A stretch of 64,000 nucleotides of DNA from Cryoendolithus antarcticus (taxonomy: Eukaryota > Ascomycota > Dothideomycetes > Cladosporiales > Cladosporiaceae). The stretch is from NCBI GenBank assembly GCA_002077065.1, contig NAJO01000002.1, forward strand, positions 806,001 through 870,000, in the 5' to 3' direction. The stretch's first letter is position 1; every line of letters begins with the position of its first letter. The notes beneath the pieces were generated by a model. That model searched no databases. It had not been told where the DNA came from and saw only the letters and a list, made by a program, of their open reading frames with translations. Of this stretch, positions 1 to 10,360 are shown one piece after another. The translations under genes and the position numbers were made by a program.

Positions 1-335
1 CGACGAATCTGTATCGATATACTAGTGCGCAGACTGTGGATTCGCTTGCTGGGTGGCGGGCGTGGAGGATCAGAGTCGAGGATGCTGGTGTGTGGATGGT
101 GGGTGCCTCGAATTTCTTCTTTTATGTCATCGAAGCATCGATGCTGACACGTTGACAGATTCACTGCCACATCCTGCAACACATGATCATGGGTATGCAG
201 ACAGTCTGGGTGATGGGCGACTACGAGCAGATCGCTAGCATCCAGCACTATGATGCTGCAGGCTATCTTGAGTATGGCGGCAATGCATATGGCAACGACT
301 CGTATACGCCGTCATATGTGCATCAATTTAGCTAG
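1..335 (+). CDS. Multicopper oxidase (ascorbate oxidase/laccase type), 3' end only
   Basis: The last two exons of a gene cut by the left window edge. Exon <1..98 is open in the frame with codons starting at position 3 and reads toward GWRAWRIRVEDAGVWM; a 60-nt intron (99..158, GTGGGT...TGACAG with a TGCTGAC branch site) follows, then exon 159..335 ending in TAG. The second exon opens with HCHILQHMIMGM, which is the HCHx3Hx4M copper-ligand signature of multicopper oxidases: the Cys and flanking His residues hold the type 1 and type 3 coppers and Met is the axial ligand. The family oxidises phenols, ascorbate or metals and reduces O2 to water; fungal members are usually secreted. The tail after the motif is short and rich in Tyr, Gly and Asn. 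Substrate and N-terminus cannot be judged. The reading is convincing because frame, splice sites and motif agree. Confidence 0.9.
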
Positions 336-399
336 ACCTAGTTGCTGCCAACTCATCAGCATGTCAACAAAGAACGGACCTCAAGGCGACTCCACATGC

Positions 400-540
400 A
401 GGAGAACGCTAATGTATGCAGCGCCACGATGGTGTACACGCAGCTACCCTTTCGGCGAGAGTCTTCTCTTATCCGGCAGCTCCATGAGGCAACATGAGCA
501 GCAGCTGTTCGTCCTCACAGTGCAGTGTACACTAGCAGTG
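400..540. repeat. Diverged dispersed repeat, copy A
   Basis: Positions 400-462 match 9098-9160 without gaps at 50 of 63 bases by hand count (both begin AGGAGAA.GCTAATGTATG). After an unalike spacer of about 50 bases a second shared block follows (CAGTG...TACACTAGCAG; 517-537 here, 9213-9233 in the other copy). It lies between the convergent 3' ends of the multicopper oxidase and the decarboxylase. No reading frame, inverted ends or target-site duplication was seen. It is probably a relic of a short mobile or structured element; the nature is unknown. Confidence 0.6.
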
Positions 541-633
541 TCGACAGTGAGGACTACGCAAGTGGGGCTCTCATTTCATCATTTGTGTGCATGTATAGCC
601 GTATGAGTCTGATATGTACACATCGAGCGGTAT

Positions 634-2295
634 CTAATGTGTCTTCTCCAACACTTGCTCGGATGCTTTGACGAGCTGGTCAAAGACCTGGCGAATGTAC
701 TTTTCTTCCGCTAATGGGTTTGCTGACACCACACGAATGGCGAAGACTCCATCAATGACGGTGGAAGTCAGGAAGAACTCCTTGCGTTCGTCGATGATAT
801 TGTAGACCGCTTTTGTGGCCTCGTTCGCAGCGGCGACGTGTTTGTCGTCAGTCGCAGGGATGATGGCAACGTGGCTGTCCTGGTCTGGCCTGGGACCTGC
901 GCCATCCACCGTCGTGTGCTCTCTCAAGACCGGCTGTTTCCGCCGAGCGTTCACAGTAAAGACTGTGAGAGCATAGGCAGGCGGAGTGAACATCGTGAAG
1001 ATGTCGTCCCTTGATCGTACGAGATCCGCAAAGAGGTTCCCCAGATTGATGTGATGCTGTATGTGCTGCTGGAGTCCACTGACGCCCCATGTCCGCAGTA
1101 CGAACCAGACTTTGAGCGCCCGGAAGCGTCGTCCCAGCGGAATCTGCCAGTCTCTGTAATCTGTGACGAGCCCACTGTCGGTGAATTGGTTCTTGAGGTA
1201 CGCTGGGGTAATGCTCAAAGCGTCTGTAAGGTCCTTCCGCTTCTGGACGTAAAGGCAAGATGCGTCAAAGTTCGTCAACAGCCACTTGTGCATGTTTATG
1301 TCGAATGAGTCGACAAACGAGAGCTGCGTTGAGAGGTGCTGGTACTCGGGCAGAACTAGCGCAGCGCCAGCCCAAGCAGCATCGCAATGAATCCACAGAT
1401 CAGGGTAGTCTTTGGCTACTTCTGCGATTGAAGCAAAATCATCCACTGCGCATGTATTGGTAGTCCCTAGAGTGATTGTCAGGTAGTAAGGTTGCAAGCC
1501 CTTGGTAGTCAGCTCCTCTAGCCTGGCTCGTAAACCTGTGCCAGTCAAGGCATAGTCGTCTTTCCGTGCAGTGGCAATGCTTCGATATCGGGTCCCTGCA
1601 ATGACAGCACCCTTCTTAGTACTCGAGTGGGACTGCTCTGATCCCAGAGCTACGAGCTTTGACCGAATCTCACTTGCTCGATCTTCCGACTCATCTTCGT
1701 CAGTAATGCCTTCGCGCTCAAGCTGCCGTCTCACGAATCGTTCCCGCGCAGCAATCATGCAAGTCACGATCGCCTCACTCGCTGATCCTTGGATCACGCC
1801 ACCTCCCTGTCCACTCGACATGAAAGCCTTGGGCAACGCGAGGATCTGTGCTAGCCAGTCCAGAACCACAGTCTCCAGCTCCGTCACAATAGGTGAGCAG
1901 ATCCAATTGAACGCCGGCGCAGTCAGAGCAGCACTCCACATCTCGCCAAGGATGCCTGGGTACGTGCTACTCGCGGCGAAGAAGGCCATGTACTTTGGGT
2001 GCTGCCAATGAGTCATTCCGGGCATGATCTTCGCTTCGATGTCGTTGGCGATGTCTTGCCATGGCTCGCCGTCTTGAGGTGCGTGTGACGGCAGGAGCTT
2101 CTGTAGGTAGCCGGGTGAGATCGATGGCAGAACAGGGCGTTCATCTATCGTTGAGTAGTACCTTTCGATCTCCTGGACGGCGTTGGTGGCGGCGTTGATG
2201 AACTGCTGGCCAGTAAGTCCAAGTGGAGGGACTGACCTCCCATCGATCTCGGACGACATTCCATGGCCATTGCCATTGGCAGCCTGCGCCGTCAT
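634..2295 (-). CDS. Aromatic-L-amino-acid / tyrosine decarboxylase (PLP group II)
   Basis: Single-exon gene, 553 aa, near the usual 480-550 aa of the family. It removes CO2 from aromatic amino acids (DOPA, tyrosine, tryptophan) to give the amine, using pyridoxal phosphate. Visible signatures are HCDAAWAGAAL, whose Asp305 should pair with the PLP pyridine nitrogen, and NMHKWLLTNFDAS, where Lys337 is the expected Schiff-base lysine preceded by His336. The N-terminus carries a loosely conserved NGNGHG stretch, so translation could start at the first Met (2295) or the internal one at codon 13; I kept the first. It is divergent from TDP1 (273 bp between starts). Substrate cannot be told from sequence alone; fungal members often serve secondary metabolism or amine production. 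Confidence 0.93.
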   Translation of the reverse strand: MTAQAANGNGHGMSSEIDGRSVPPLGLTGQQFINAATNAVQEIERYYSTIDERPVLPSISPGYLQKLLPSHAPQDGEPWQDIANDIEAKIMPGMTHWQHPKYMAFFAASSTYPGILGEMWSAALTAPAFNWICSPIVTELETVVLDWLAQILALPKAFMSSGQGGGVIQGSASEAIVTCMIAARERFVRRQLEREGITDEDESEDRASEIRSKLVALGSEQSHSSTKKGAVIAGTRYRSIATARKDDYALTGTGLRARLEELTTKGLQPYYLTITLGTTNTCAVDDFASIAEVAKDYPDLWIHCDAAWAGAALVLPEYQHLSTQLSFVDSFDINMHKWLLTNFDASCLYVQKRKDLTDALSITPAYLKNQFTDSGLVTDYRDWQIPLGRRFRALKVWFVLRTWGVSGLQQHIQHHINLGNLFADLVRSRDDIFTMFTPPAYALTVFTVNARRKQPVLREHTTVDGAGPRPDQDSHVAIIPATDDKHVAAANEATKAVYNIIDERKEFFLTSTVIDGVFAIRVVSANPLAEEKYIRQVFDQLVKASEQVLEKTH

Positions 2296-2568
2296 GTCAC
2301 CTATGGCCGATGTGAACGGATCATTGTATCATTCGGTGTTGCCGTCTCGTTGGAGGCAGTTGCGTGGCCCGTGCCCTTGTTTGGGCGATCATTCAGGTGA
2401 ACGGGGTTCATCCTCACGCTTGAGATGCACATGCTCCGCACGACCCGTGATCCATGCCAATGATCTAGAGCCCACATTGGATGAAGCACGTTGGCGACGC
2501 GACACTGGAACTACTTGATGGTCGGAATGGGCCAGTTTGCCGTTGCCTGAACTGCATCGCCCTTCGAT

Positions 2569-4356
2569 ATGAGTGCTCCACTGGATCTCGCAGGATTGGC
2601 ACGGGAGCGCATGGCACGCGAAGCTACGAAGAAACGTGCACGCGATGAGCAAGTATCTCCGCCACCGTCGCGGAAAGCTCCAAGATTGGAATCATCCACG
2701 GTCACTTTCGACAGTGGAGCCAAGCTTGTCTCCCTCTCGTCAGTAGTGGACAGCCAGCAGCGATCTCGAAAGTCTGCTGTGGCTAATGCAGCCAATGCTC
2801 GTCTAAGGACTGCCAATGTATCACTGCCTACTCGTCCTTCCACCGAGAGTACCGCGCTCCCAGATTCGGCTTCGCGTCCTCCAGGCTCCCTCGCCTTCCC
2901 AACGGGCGTAGTCAAGAAGACCTGGGCCCTTGGCCACCCTCGTGATGGCTCAGACATAAAGCTCGAAGAAGTTCTGGAGCCAACTACTCTCCGCACGGCA
3001 GTTCTTAGTGCCTTCCAATGGAATCCTACCTGGCTCCTGGCCAAACTTCGCCGTTCACAGACGAAGTGCATCTTCGTTATGCAGGCTAAGACTTTCGAGG
3101 AACGGGAGCAGATTGCTGAAGCACAGGTTGACAATTCGTCATGGTTGAGATTCGTGTTCCCTTCCATGGAGAACGGGGTGAATTGCATGCACAGCAAGTT
3201 AATGTTGCTCTTCCACCCAGAGAAGCTGAGGGTTGCGGTGCCTACAGCGAATCTGCTGGACTTTGATTGGGGCGAGACGGGCGTGATGGAGAACAGTGTG
3301 TGGCTTATTGATCTGCCGCGACTGCCTAAGGAGAGGAAGATGGAGGAGCGGGAGTTGACAGCGTTCGGGAAGGAGCTAATGTACTTTATGCGCAAGGCCG
3401 GGTATCCGCAGGATGTGCTCGATGGAATTCCCAGCTTCGAATTTGCTGGCACAGCTGGTGTTGCCTTCGTGCACACTGTCGGCGGTATGTCGTATGGTGG
3501 CGAAGCTCAACGGACTGGTCTGCCTGGTTTGGCACGTGCAGTCCGCGACCTGGACCTCATCTCCAAAGACACCGAGATTGACTTCGCAGCATCTTCCATC
3601 GGCTCATTAAATGATGAGTATCTCTCCCACTTTCACGCGGCCGTTTCAGGCGAGAACATGGTCGCTCGCGCGTCCTCCGCCACCGCAGCTGCAAAAGCAA
3701 GCTTTTTCACAGCTAAGAAGGCATCACCAAGTGATCACAGCATACGAGACAAGATACGGATCTACTTCCCCACGAAAGAAACGGTGCAAGACTCTACTGC
3801 GGGCGCGGCAGGGACGATTTGTCTGAACAGAAAATGGTTCGAAAGCATGACCTTCCCACGACGATGCTTTCGTGACTACATCTCAATGCGGCCGGGACTG
3901 CTGAGCCACAACAAGATCCTCTATGCGCGTGGACGGCGGAAGGAGACATCGGTCAGCGTGAACAAGGAGAGAGGCAGGGGAAACGGAAGTGGCGAGGACT
4001 CAGAGACCGAGGACGAGGGCGAAGCGTCGGCTGCACCAAGTGCTGGGAAAGCCGGCGCAGCAGCAGAGCGCGCAGGTGGTCAGGTAGCGTGGGCGTATGT
4101 TGGCTCGTCGAACATGTCAGAGTCCGCGTGGGGAAAGCTGGTGTATGACAAAAAGGCCAAGGAGTGGAAAGTCACGTGTCGGAATTGGGAGTGTGGTGTA
4201 TTGATACCTGTGTTGACTGGAAAGGAAGCGAATACGCAGCGCCAGGATGGATTGGCCGATATGAGCGTTTTCGACGGGCTGGTCAAACCACCATTCATGA
4301 TACCCGGCGTGGAGTACGATGGCAGGGAGCCGTGGTACTTTCAGGAACAGCATTGA
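2569..4356 (+). CDS. TDP1: Tyrosyl-DNA phosphodiesterase 1
   Basis: Single exon, 595 aa, close to human TDP1 (608 aa). A nuclear phospholipase-D-superfamily enzyme that hydrolyses the 3'-phosphotyrosyl bond left by trapped topoisomerase I. Both HKN half-sites are present: MHSKLMLLF with His208 and Lys210, followed by the Asn of PTANLLDFDW; and SHNKILYARGR with His447 and Lys449, followed by GSSNMSESAWG. The first about 110 residues are basic and low in complexity, as in other TDP1 proteins. An acidic, Gly/Ser/Ala-rich insert (about residues 463-505) sits between the second HKN and the SSNMS strand. Its 3' end faces SNF4. Confidence 0.95.
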   Translation: MSAPLDLAGLARERMAREATKKRARDEQVSPPPSRKAPRLESSTVTFDSGAKLVSLSSVVDSQQRSRKSAVANAANARLRTANVSLPTRPSTESTALPDSASRPPGSLAFPTGVVKKTWALGHPRDGSDIKLEEVLEPTTLRTAVLSAFQWNPTWLLAKLRRSQTKCIFVMQAKTFEEREQIAEAQVDNSSWLRFVFPSMENGVNCMHSKLMLLFHPEKLRVAVPTANLLDFDWGETGVMENSVWLIDLPRLPKERKMEERELTAFGKELMYFMRKAGYPQDVLDGIPSFEFAGTAGVAFVHTVGGMSYGGEAQRTGLPGLARAVRDLDLISKDTEIDFAASSIGSLNDEYLSHFHAAVSGENMVARASSATAAAKASFFTAKKASPSDHSIRDKIRIYFPTKETVQDSTAGAAGTICLNRKWFESMTFPRRCFRDYISMRPGLLSHNKILYARGRRKETSVSVNKERGRGNGSGEDSETEDEGEASAAPSAGKAGAAAERAGGQVAWAYVGSSNMSESAWGKLVYDKKAKEWKVTCRNWECGVLIPVLTGKEANTQRQDGLADMSVFDGLVKPPFMIPGVEYDGREPWYFQEQH

Positions 4357-4662
4357 CGATCATCGTCAATACAGCTAGTTGACCGTTCCGGTCGAGCCAA
4401 CGCTCCCAAAGTAGCTTATCTACACGAATTGATTCGTGGGGTATCATATATGCGTTCGCGGCTCCCATGCACAACTGCCTCTGCGTTTCCGATACGCTGG
4501 TAGCCGTGTGCTCCGTATCACAAGCAACAGCGCCTGTGCTTGTCTTCTCGAGCAAATGTCCATGCTGGCCAGTGCACCTTTCTCGGTCGTCAGACCAGCA
4601 ACACCTCGAGTACGCCTCCATGGAGAGCGCCCAAGTCCGTGTCTCACTCTGATGCTTCACTC
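4357..4662. other. Convergent intergenic region TDP1/SNF4
   Basis: 306 bases between two stop codons, so it should hold the 3' UTRs and polyadenylation signals of both genes. Overlapping open frames of 60-120 codons occur on both strands but none resembles a known protein. No repeat or RNA gene seen. Confidence 0.5.
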
Positions 4663-6099
4663 TCATGTCTCCCCGTCATCCCCGAGCGGACTATTGAGCG
4701 TGTAGTCCAGTATATCGCTCAGCGACAGCAACCCCACGAGCCTCGTGTTCTCATCAATGACCACCAGCCGATGCACGCGCGACTTGCGGATTGTGTCGAA
4801 GATCGTGTCTAGTCGATCGTTGAGCGTGCACGTGTAGATGCCAGGGAAGTCCTGCGGTTTTGTCAGCTCGCCCTACCTCACTTCCCATCACAGCAAAACC
4901 ACTCACCTCCGGCCGTTTCTCCAACGCCTTCCCCACAGTCAACTGCAAATTATCATAATCCCCTCCCTTGATGAGGGCGATCACGTCCACAGCTTCGAAG
5001 ACGTTGAGTACGACCCCACCCTCCTTATCCAGTATCGGCACACAGCTAATGCTCCTCCGTACCAACGCATTGATCACCTCCATCACCGGACTGTCCATGA
5101 ACGCATAGCTCAGATTGTCGTAAGAGCCTATCATCAGATCTCTGAGCGGCTTGCGCAGCATCTGCGTTTCTTTCACATTGACAGACACGAATTTGAGGAT
5201 TCGATATTGCGTGAGCACGCTGACGACCATTTCGCGTTGCGTTTCGTCATCTATGTCGACGAGGGGGATGCGGCGGGCGCGGGACTCGAGCATGCGTCTA
5301 CATGCCTCGTAGAGAGTTTTCAGCGGGTGAATGGAGACAGTTTCGATGGGCGTTACGCCGAGAGCGCGCTCGATGTCGCGGAGGCTGTCGAGCTTGAACT
5401 TGTCTATCGCGGGGAGGAGGTCGGGATGGTGCCAGTAGTATTGCACGACGTTCAGGTAATCCGAGGTCGTGAGCAAGCCGGCGAAAGTGGAGGTCTTGCT
5501 GTCCCAGAGCGGGGCGCTGACGATGCCGCATTGGATGAGGATCGAGAGGGACTTTTTGACAAGTAGTGAAGTGTCGAGGACTATGAGGCGGTAGGAGAGC
5601 GGGAGGACGTCGTAGGTTGTGCGGACTTTGAGGAAGGCGCGGATGGCACGCTGCGGGGGGCATCAGTGATGGGGTGGTGAGTAAGGATCATAGTCAGACA
5701 TACCAGTCCATCGACCTGCTCCCTGTCCAGCGGATGCACCGGCGCCCCCATCACCGCATAGGGCCTCCGCTTCGCCACCTGTGTCGCTGCCTTCACCTCA
5801 CCACCTGCAGGCTGCGAGTCCGCAACCGGCCGCAGGTAGGAGCTCGGCGTGACGAAGCCTGATGCTGGAGTGATGGCGTCCTTCGCAGTTGATGAAGGGG
5901 TGTTTGGACGCGAGGCTTCCCCACCCGCACGTGCACGTCGAAGCTGGTCGTTTGGATTGCTGTGTGTCGTGGTCTTCACTTTGTCGTCTGCCATGGTGGG
6001 GGTCGAGTCTTGAACGTGGGATACAGGACCCTTACGAGGCTCATCGGCTGTCGGGTCTCTGGCCGTTGACTGTGGCGCAGGAGGTCTGTTGTCACTCAT
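4663..6099 (-). CDS. SNF4: AMP-activated kinase (SNF1) gamma subunit
   Basis: Three exons: complement(join(4663..4851, 4907..5650, 5704..6099)), 442 aa. The introns are 53 and 55 nt with GTATGT/GTGAGT donors; splicing joins DGL to RAIRAFLKVR and KRPE to DFPGIYTCTL, restoring one frame. The product is the nucleotide-sensing gamma subunit of the SNF1/AMPK complex, which releases glucose repression. Four CBS repeats are recognisable, from the DVLPLSYRLIVLDTSL segment to the last repeat ending in VHRLVVIDENTRLVGLLSLS. The roughly 115-residue N-terminal extension is Pro/Ser/Thr-rich and longer than the yeast protein, as in other filamentous fungi. The C-terminal exon is essential: without it CBS4 would be lost. 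Confidence 0.94.
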
Positions 6100-6528
6100 T
6101 AGTTGCGAGCCATTTGGTGTGTGAATGACATGTGTGATTGGGAAACATCAGGGTGTTCGGAGAGTGGACTTTGGTGGTGTGGTGTTGGAGATTCAATTGT
6201 TGAAGTGAAGTCGTTATCATCCAATGGGTGAGTCGCGTTTGCTCCTCCGTCGATCACCACTTTTTGGTGGGGCTGCGGAAATGACAGACACGTCACATTC
6301 ACATGGCATTCTGGGGTGCATGCATAAGGGTATTGCGGAGAGAAGGAACTAATGAGGCATCACTAGCATGCACACCATGGCTATCCTCCAGCAGCCCATC
6401 GATGCTGTCGCGGCCTTCTCTCTCCTGTCATGGCCGCATCTCTCATGGCTGCGTCGACGCACTCGTAACCCCCCAGCAGCAGACACAATCGCCACGGAGT
6501 GATCACACAGAGTGCCCTCCCCCAGTCG
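6100..6528. other. Intergenic: SNF4 promoter and PP2C 3' end
   Basis: 429 bases between the SNF4 start and the stop of the next minus-strand gene. A CCAAT pentamer lies near 6220. No gene-like frame, repeat or RNA gene seen. Confidence 0.4.
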
Positions 6529-8365
6529 CTAATGCTTCTTCGCCGCCTCCACAGCCTCCAAATTCAGCTCCGGCCCTGGATCAGTCTTGATAGTCTGCTC
6601 CTCCTGCTGCTTCACCTCCTGCACGACCTCGGCCGGAATGCTCTCCACCGGCGCCTCTCCGGCATCCTCCATCTTCTTCCTCTGCTCCCTCACAATCGCA
6701 TCGCCCTCGCTGAGTCCGCCGCTCTTCGAAGGTGGATCACCCTCGACGCCAATAGGTGTGACTGCGTGATTCACGGTCTGCTGCACGCGTTGCGAGTCGA
6801 AGCGGATCACCATGCAGGAGAGATTATCTGTGCTGAATCGGGCGAGGGCATGCTCGACAAGCTGTTTCGAGGCGTGTTGGGGGTCCTGGGTGTTGCGAAT
6901 GAGGTCCACGGATTCTTGGTCGGAGCAGACATCCCAAAGCTGTGCTGTAGTCAGTATTGTTCTGATCGAGTCGAACGAACGCACAGGGTGTACTCACTCC
7001 GTCACACGCTAATATCAAGAACTCATCCATATCCGGCTGTATTACCGTCTCGGTCGTATACGGATGTCCAGTGACCAAGTCCTTCATGTACGCGTCTCCC
7101 AGCGCACGAGTCACAGCCAACACGCCGTTCACGCGATTATTGAGAATCAATCCTCCAGCACCTGCGATACGCTTGCCCTCATTTTCGTCGCTGCCCTTGT
7201 GATCATATGACAAACGGAGCGCCTTGCCGTTGCGGCACAGCACAATGCGCGCATCGCCAACGTTAGCGGTGTACAGCACGCGCTGACGCGTTGCAGCCTC
7301 CTTGAGCTTCGCCTCTGTGGCAGCGGTAGGCTGATTGCTCTCCGAGCTGCTCCCATCAGCTTTCGCAGCGCTGACAGTCGCGGGCGCAAGAGCTGTAGAT
7401 CCAGTCGCGGACTGGGAGTTCGGTATCCGGTCTTCCCAGCGGAGGACTGCAATCACAGCCGTGCAGCCGCTGTTCTTAAGAGGCAGCTTTTCTAACTGCT
7501 GGTCCACAGATGTAAAGGTCATGTCCAGGAGTTCGGGTATGGGTGTATTAGGGTGTTTGCGAATGACGTCCTCGAGAAGTAGATGGACCTTCTTCCCGCA
7601 CCAGTCTGCGGCGAAAGTGCCAGCATGGCCGTCGAAGACAGCAAAGTAGCCGTTGTCGGTCTCTACGATGCTCTGGCCGCTGTCGTTGGTAGACACATTG
7701 CTTAGCGACGGATTGCTCGATCCAGTCACCGCGGGCGCAGGCGTGCTCATGAAATTGTAGAGATATGCATGCGTATCCTCCATTGTACGCCTACACTTCT
7801 TGTTCTTGTCTTCTGTCACTCCGACGCGGAATGTGGAGCGCGGACCAGGATTAGACTCACCAGCAGAGTTGTTGAACGAGCCCTGCGGCACACTTAAGGC
7901 GGGATCCAGCTTACCCAGCTTCTGCATGGGCGTCTGCGGCGTACTTGAGCCACGCGATTCTGGCGAACCGCTGAGATTCGAGAGCGACTGTTTCGCACTA
8001 CTGAACAGATCTCTGGCTCTGCCAACGCCGCTACTTCGGCGCTTCTTGTCTGCAGCCGGGGTCGACGCTTCCTCCGACTTGCGCACGGGACTTCGCATAT
8101 CATTGCTGACCTCGTCTCTGCTTTCTTGTATCGCCTCCGGGGATGCAGTCGAATTTGCCATCGGACTGAGTAGGTTCTCGCTGTTACCAGTGCCGTCGAT
8201 CGCGGGTACATCCGTGTTCAGCTCCTTGCCATTGCCATTGCCGTTACCATTCCCATTCCCGTTGGAGCTGCCAAACATTCTGTTGAGCAAGCCTCCCTTC
8301 TCAGAGATGCTGCTGCGCTTATTGCCAGCCAGTTTGGTAGGCTGGTTGGTGGTCGGACTGCTCAT
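6529..8365 (-). CDS. PTC1: Protein phosphatase 2C, PTC1-like
   Basis: Two exons: complement(join(6529..6939, 6998..8365)), 592 aa. The 58-nt intron splits the metal-binding motif: exon 1 ends ...LACDG (D455-G456) and exon 2 begins LWDV, giving the PP2C signature DGLWD. Other motifs are FDGHAG (Asp245), [19 protein letters not shown] and [14 protein letters not shown], all typical of Mg/Mn-dependent Ser/Thr phosphatases; the last resembles Ptc1, which dampens HOG and cell-wall MAPK signalling. The catalytic core starts near residue 200. Before it is a long Ser-rich region with an NG dipeptide run (about residues 33-45, encoded by a hexamer repeat near 8220-8265). A Gln/Glu-rich tail follows the core. 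Without splicing the frame would end in unrelated residues after ACDG. Confidence 0.92.
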
Positions 8366-9595
8366 CTACCGCGTGTCGTGTGTTCTAGCACCTGAGCGGA
8401 GCTTGTAATGAGAGCTGCCGGCGTGGGGGATGGAGGTGACGTTCAACGCCAAGCGTGTAATGTGTTCCAGGCAGCTGCGACTCTAGGAGTTGTGGTGAGC
8501 GCGTGCTTTGGTGAAGTGCGATTTGAGGAGTGCTAGATGGGTGTCCTTGCTTGCTGCCGCGCATGCCACGATGATAGAACTGACGGGGTGGAAGAGGATA
8601 CTTACAAGGCGACTGACAAAGCTTCCTTGTCACCTACTATACCAAGCGCCGCGTGCCGCCTGCAGAGTCTCGAGTCCTCTCGCCGTCTTCGGTTCACGGG
8701 GCTGTGTTGTTTCCGATGGGCCGAGGAGCAAGGTTTGGGATTAAGAGAATGCGAAAGTCTGGTAAGGAGGCTGGTGGCGAGAAGCGCGCGGCCAGTAATG
8801 GAGCAAACAGGCAGAGGTGAAGTCACAAGACTGGAATCCGTATTGGAATATCGCGGTAGCTGAGGGATGTCGAGGTTGACGTCGCCGAAGCCACCGGCAG
8901 CCTGCATCTGTGGGGAGGCAGGTGCGCTGCCCCTCCATCGTTCGTCACTGCCCGTGCACGACTGCAGGCACAGCATACTTTATATGAACACAGCAAAAGA
9001 GCCGAGACAAGTTCTGTGCACAAGCAGGTTACGCGCGATAGCTCACAACCTACTACAGAGATCACGCGCACGCGGACCGCTCAGCGACTCGTCATAAAGG
9101 AGAATGCTAATGTATGCAGCGGGGCGATGGTAAATGCGGACTTAACCTGTCGGCGAGAGTGTTAAACCCCCTAGAGGCTCTTTCAGGCACCATCGAGAGC
9201 CACTCGTTGCCGCAGTGCGGTCTACACTAGCAGCGACGACCGTGTGGGTCTCTCGAACGCTCAGTCTCCATTGTCGTCCGCGTGCCTCGACCGAAGCGGC
9301 GTCTTCTCAGCATGGCTGTGCGGCTTCTGGTGCTCAAGCTCTGCTACTGGACGTACTGCGGTCTTCGTTGACGATGGGTCCACTGCCGGCCGCCTGCCCG
9401 TTACCAGATTACTATCCGCCAAAGCCTGCAGAGTCCCAGCGCTCACTGGCGACGAGGAGGTATCCTTAGAGTGTCGAGAGTCACAACACCCTCGCGTAGC
9501 AGGGAAGCTACCGTGACCAGGAATGGCACATGTCTGGTACCGAGCAACATCTCGCGAGGTGTCACGGGGCAGGCATGTCCCGCACTTTTCAATCA
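8366..9595. other. 1.2-kb intergenic region upstream of PP2C
   Basis: Lies between the PP2C start and the VPS2 stop. It holds the PP2C promoter and leader, a TTTATAT element near 8980, and copy B of the dispersed repeat. Several 60-110 codon frames overlap on both strands, but none has recognisable domains or a consistent exon structure. Confidence 0.4.
9098..9236. repeat. Diverged dispersed repeat, copy B
   Basis: Partner of the element at 400-540. The first 63 bases (9098-9160) align without gaps to 400-462 at about 79 percent, and a second block ending in TACACTAGCAG lies near 9213-9233. It sits in non-coding DNA about 8.7 kb from copy A in the same orientation. No coding capacity or terminal repeats seen. 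Confidence 0.6.
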
Positions 9596-10360
9596 TTATC
9601 TTCGTAAACCATCAAGTCTCGCTTGCAGATCATCGTCTCCAGGATCGCCACCTATCGCTTGAGCAATCTTTCCTTCCGCAACCTTCTGATTTTGTAGCCC
9701 TTGCGGCGTCTCTCCAAGCTGCACATTACGTTAGCCCTGTCCTCTGCTACCATCCAACATCCACGATATCTCACCGACTGCCCCAGATCCACCCCAATCT
9801 CATCCAGCACCTGATTCACCACCTCCTCGCCCTCCTCCTCATCCTCAAGCCCCGTCACATCATCAATAGCATCATCCATCATCTCCTGCCTCTGATCCAT
9901 AACATCGTTCTCCCTCTCAAATTCCATCGCAATCCGCTGCAGTGCCGGAAGGTTCATCTGCCTATTCATGCTCCCCAGTAACTTCGTCGCGCCCTTCATG
10001 CTCTCCATCATCTGCTGATTACTCCGCACTGTCTGTATTCGTAGCGAGATTGCTTGGAGTTGTGTGCGCATTTGATAGAATTTCTGGATGTATCGCCTCG
10101 TTCGCACCAGATCCTTTGCTTGGACTTTTACTGCCCCCATCTGTCCGGCTTTGGCATTCTTGCGGATGTCCGCTACGAGCTTCTTTTCTTGGTTCTCGAG
10201 TTTGGTTCGTTCGCGGTCGAGTTCGCGTTGGGTTTTTTCGAGTGCGCGTTGGTGTTTTCGTAGGCGCTCAGCCGGGGTCATGCGTTTGCCAAAGGCCCAT
10301 TCTACGATCTGCGTGTTGTCAGTATGGAATTTGAGTCTCATCTGGTCGACTTGCGTTCAT
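9596..10360 (-). CDS. VPS2: ESCRT-III subunit VPS2 (CHMP2A/DID4)
   Basis: Three exons: complement(join(9596..9718, 9775..10308, 10355..10360)), 220 aa. The first coding exon is only ATG AAC; a 46-nt intron with a GCAAGT donor (GC-AG type, branch ACTGAC, acceptor CGCAG) joins it to ATCGTAGAATGG, giving MNIVEWAFGKRMTPAERLRK, the expected fungal N-terminus. A second, 56-nt intron joins DEIGVDLGQS to LGETPQGLQN, and the protein ends DDDLQARLDGLRR, the MIT-interacting motif that binds Vps4. The core is the basic helical hairpin of ESCRT-III proteins, ending in an acidic EDEEEGEE segment. It works with Vps24 and Snf7 in membrane scission at multivesicular bodies. An unspliced start at 10341 would give an unusual N-terminus, so I prefer the spliced model. 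Confidence 0.92.

Noticed and set aside
53..606. Open frames of 61 and 118 codons on the plus strand
   Set aside because: The first overlaps the multicopper oxidase exons in the wrong frame; the second covers the dispersed repeat and is not protein-like.
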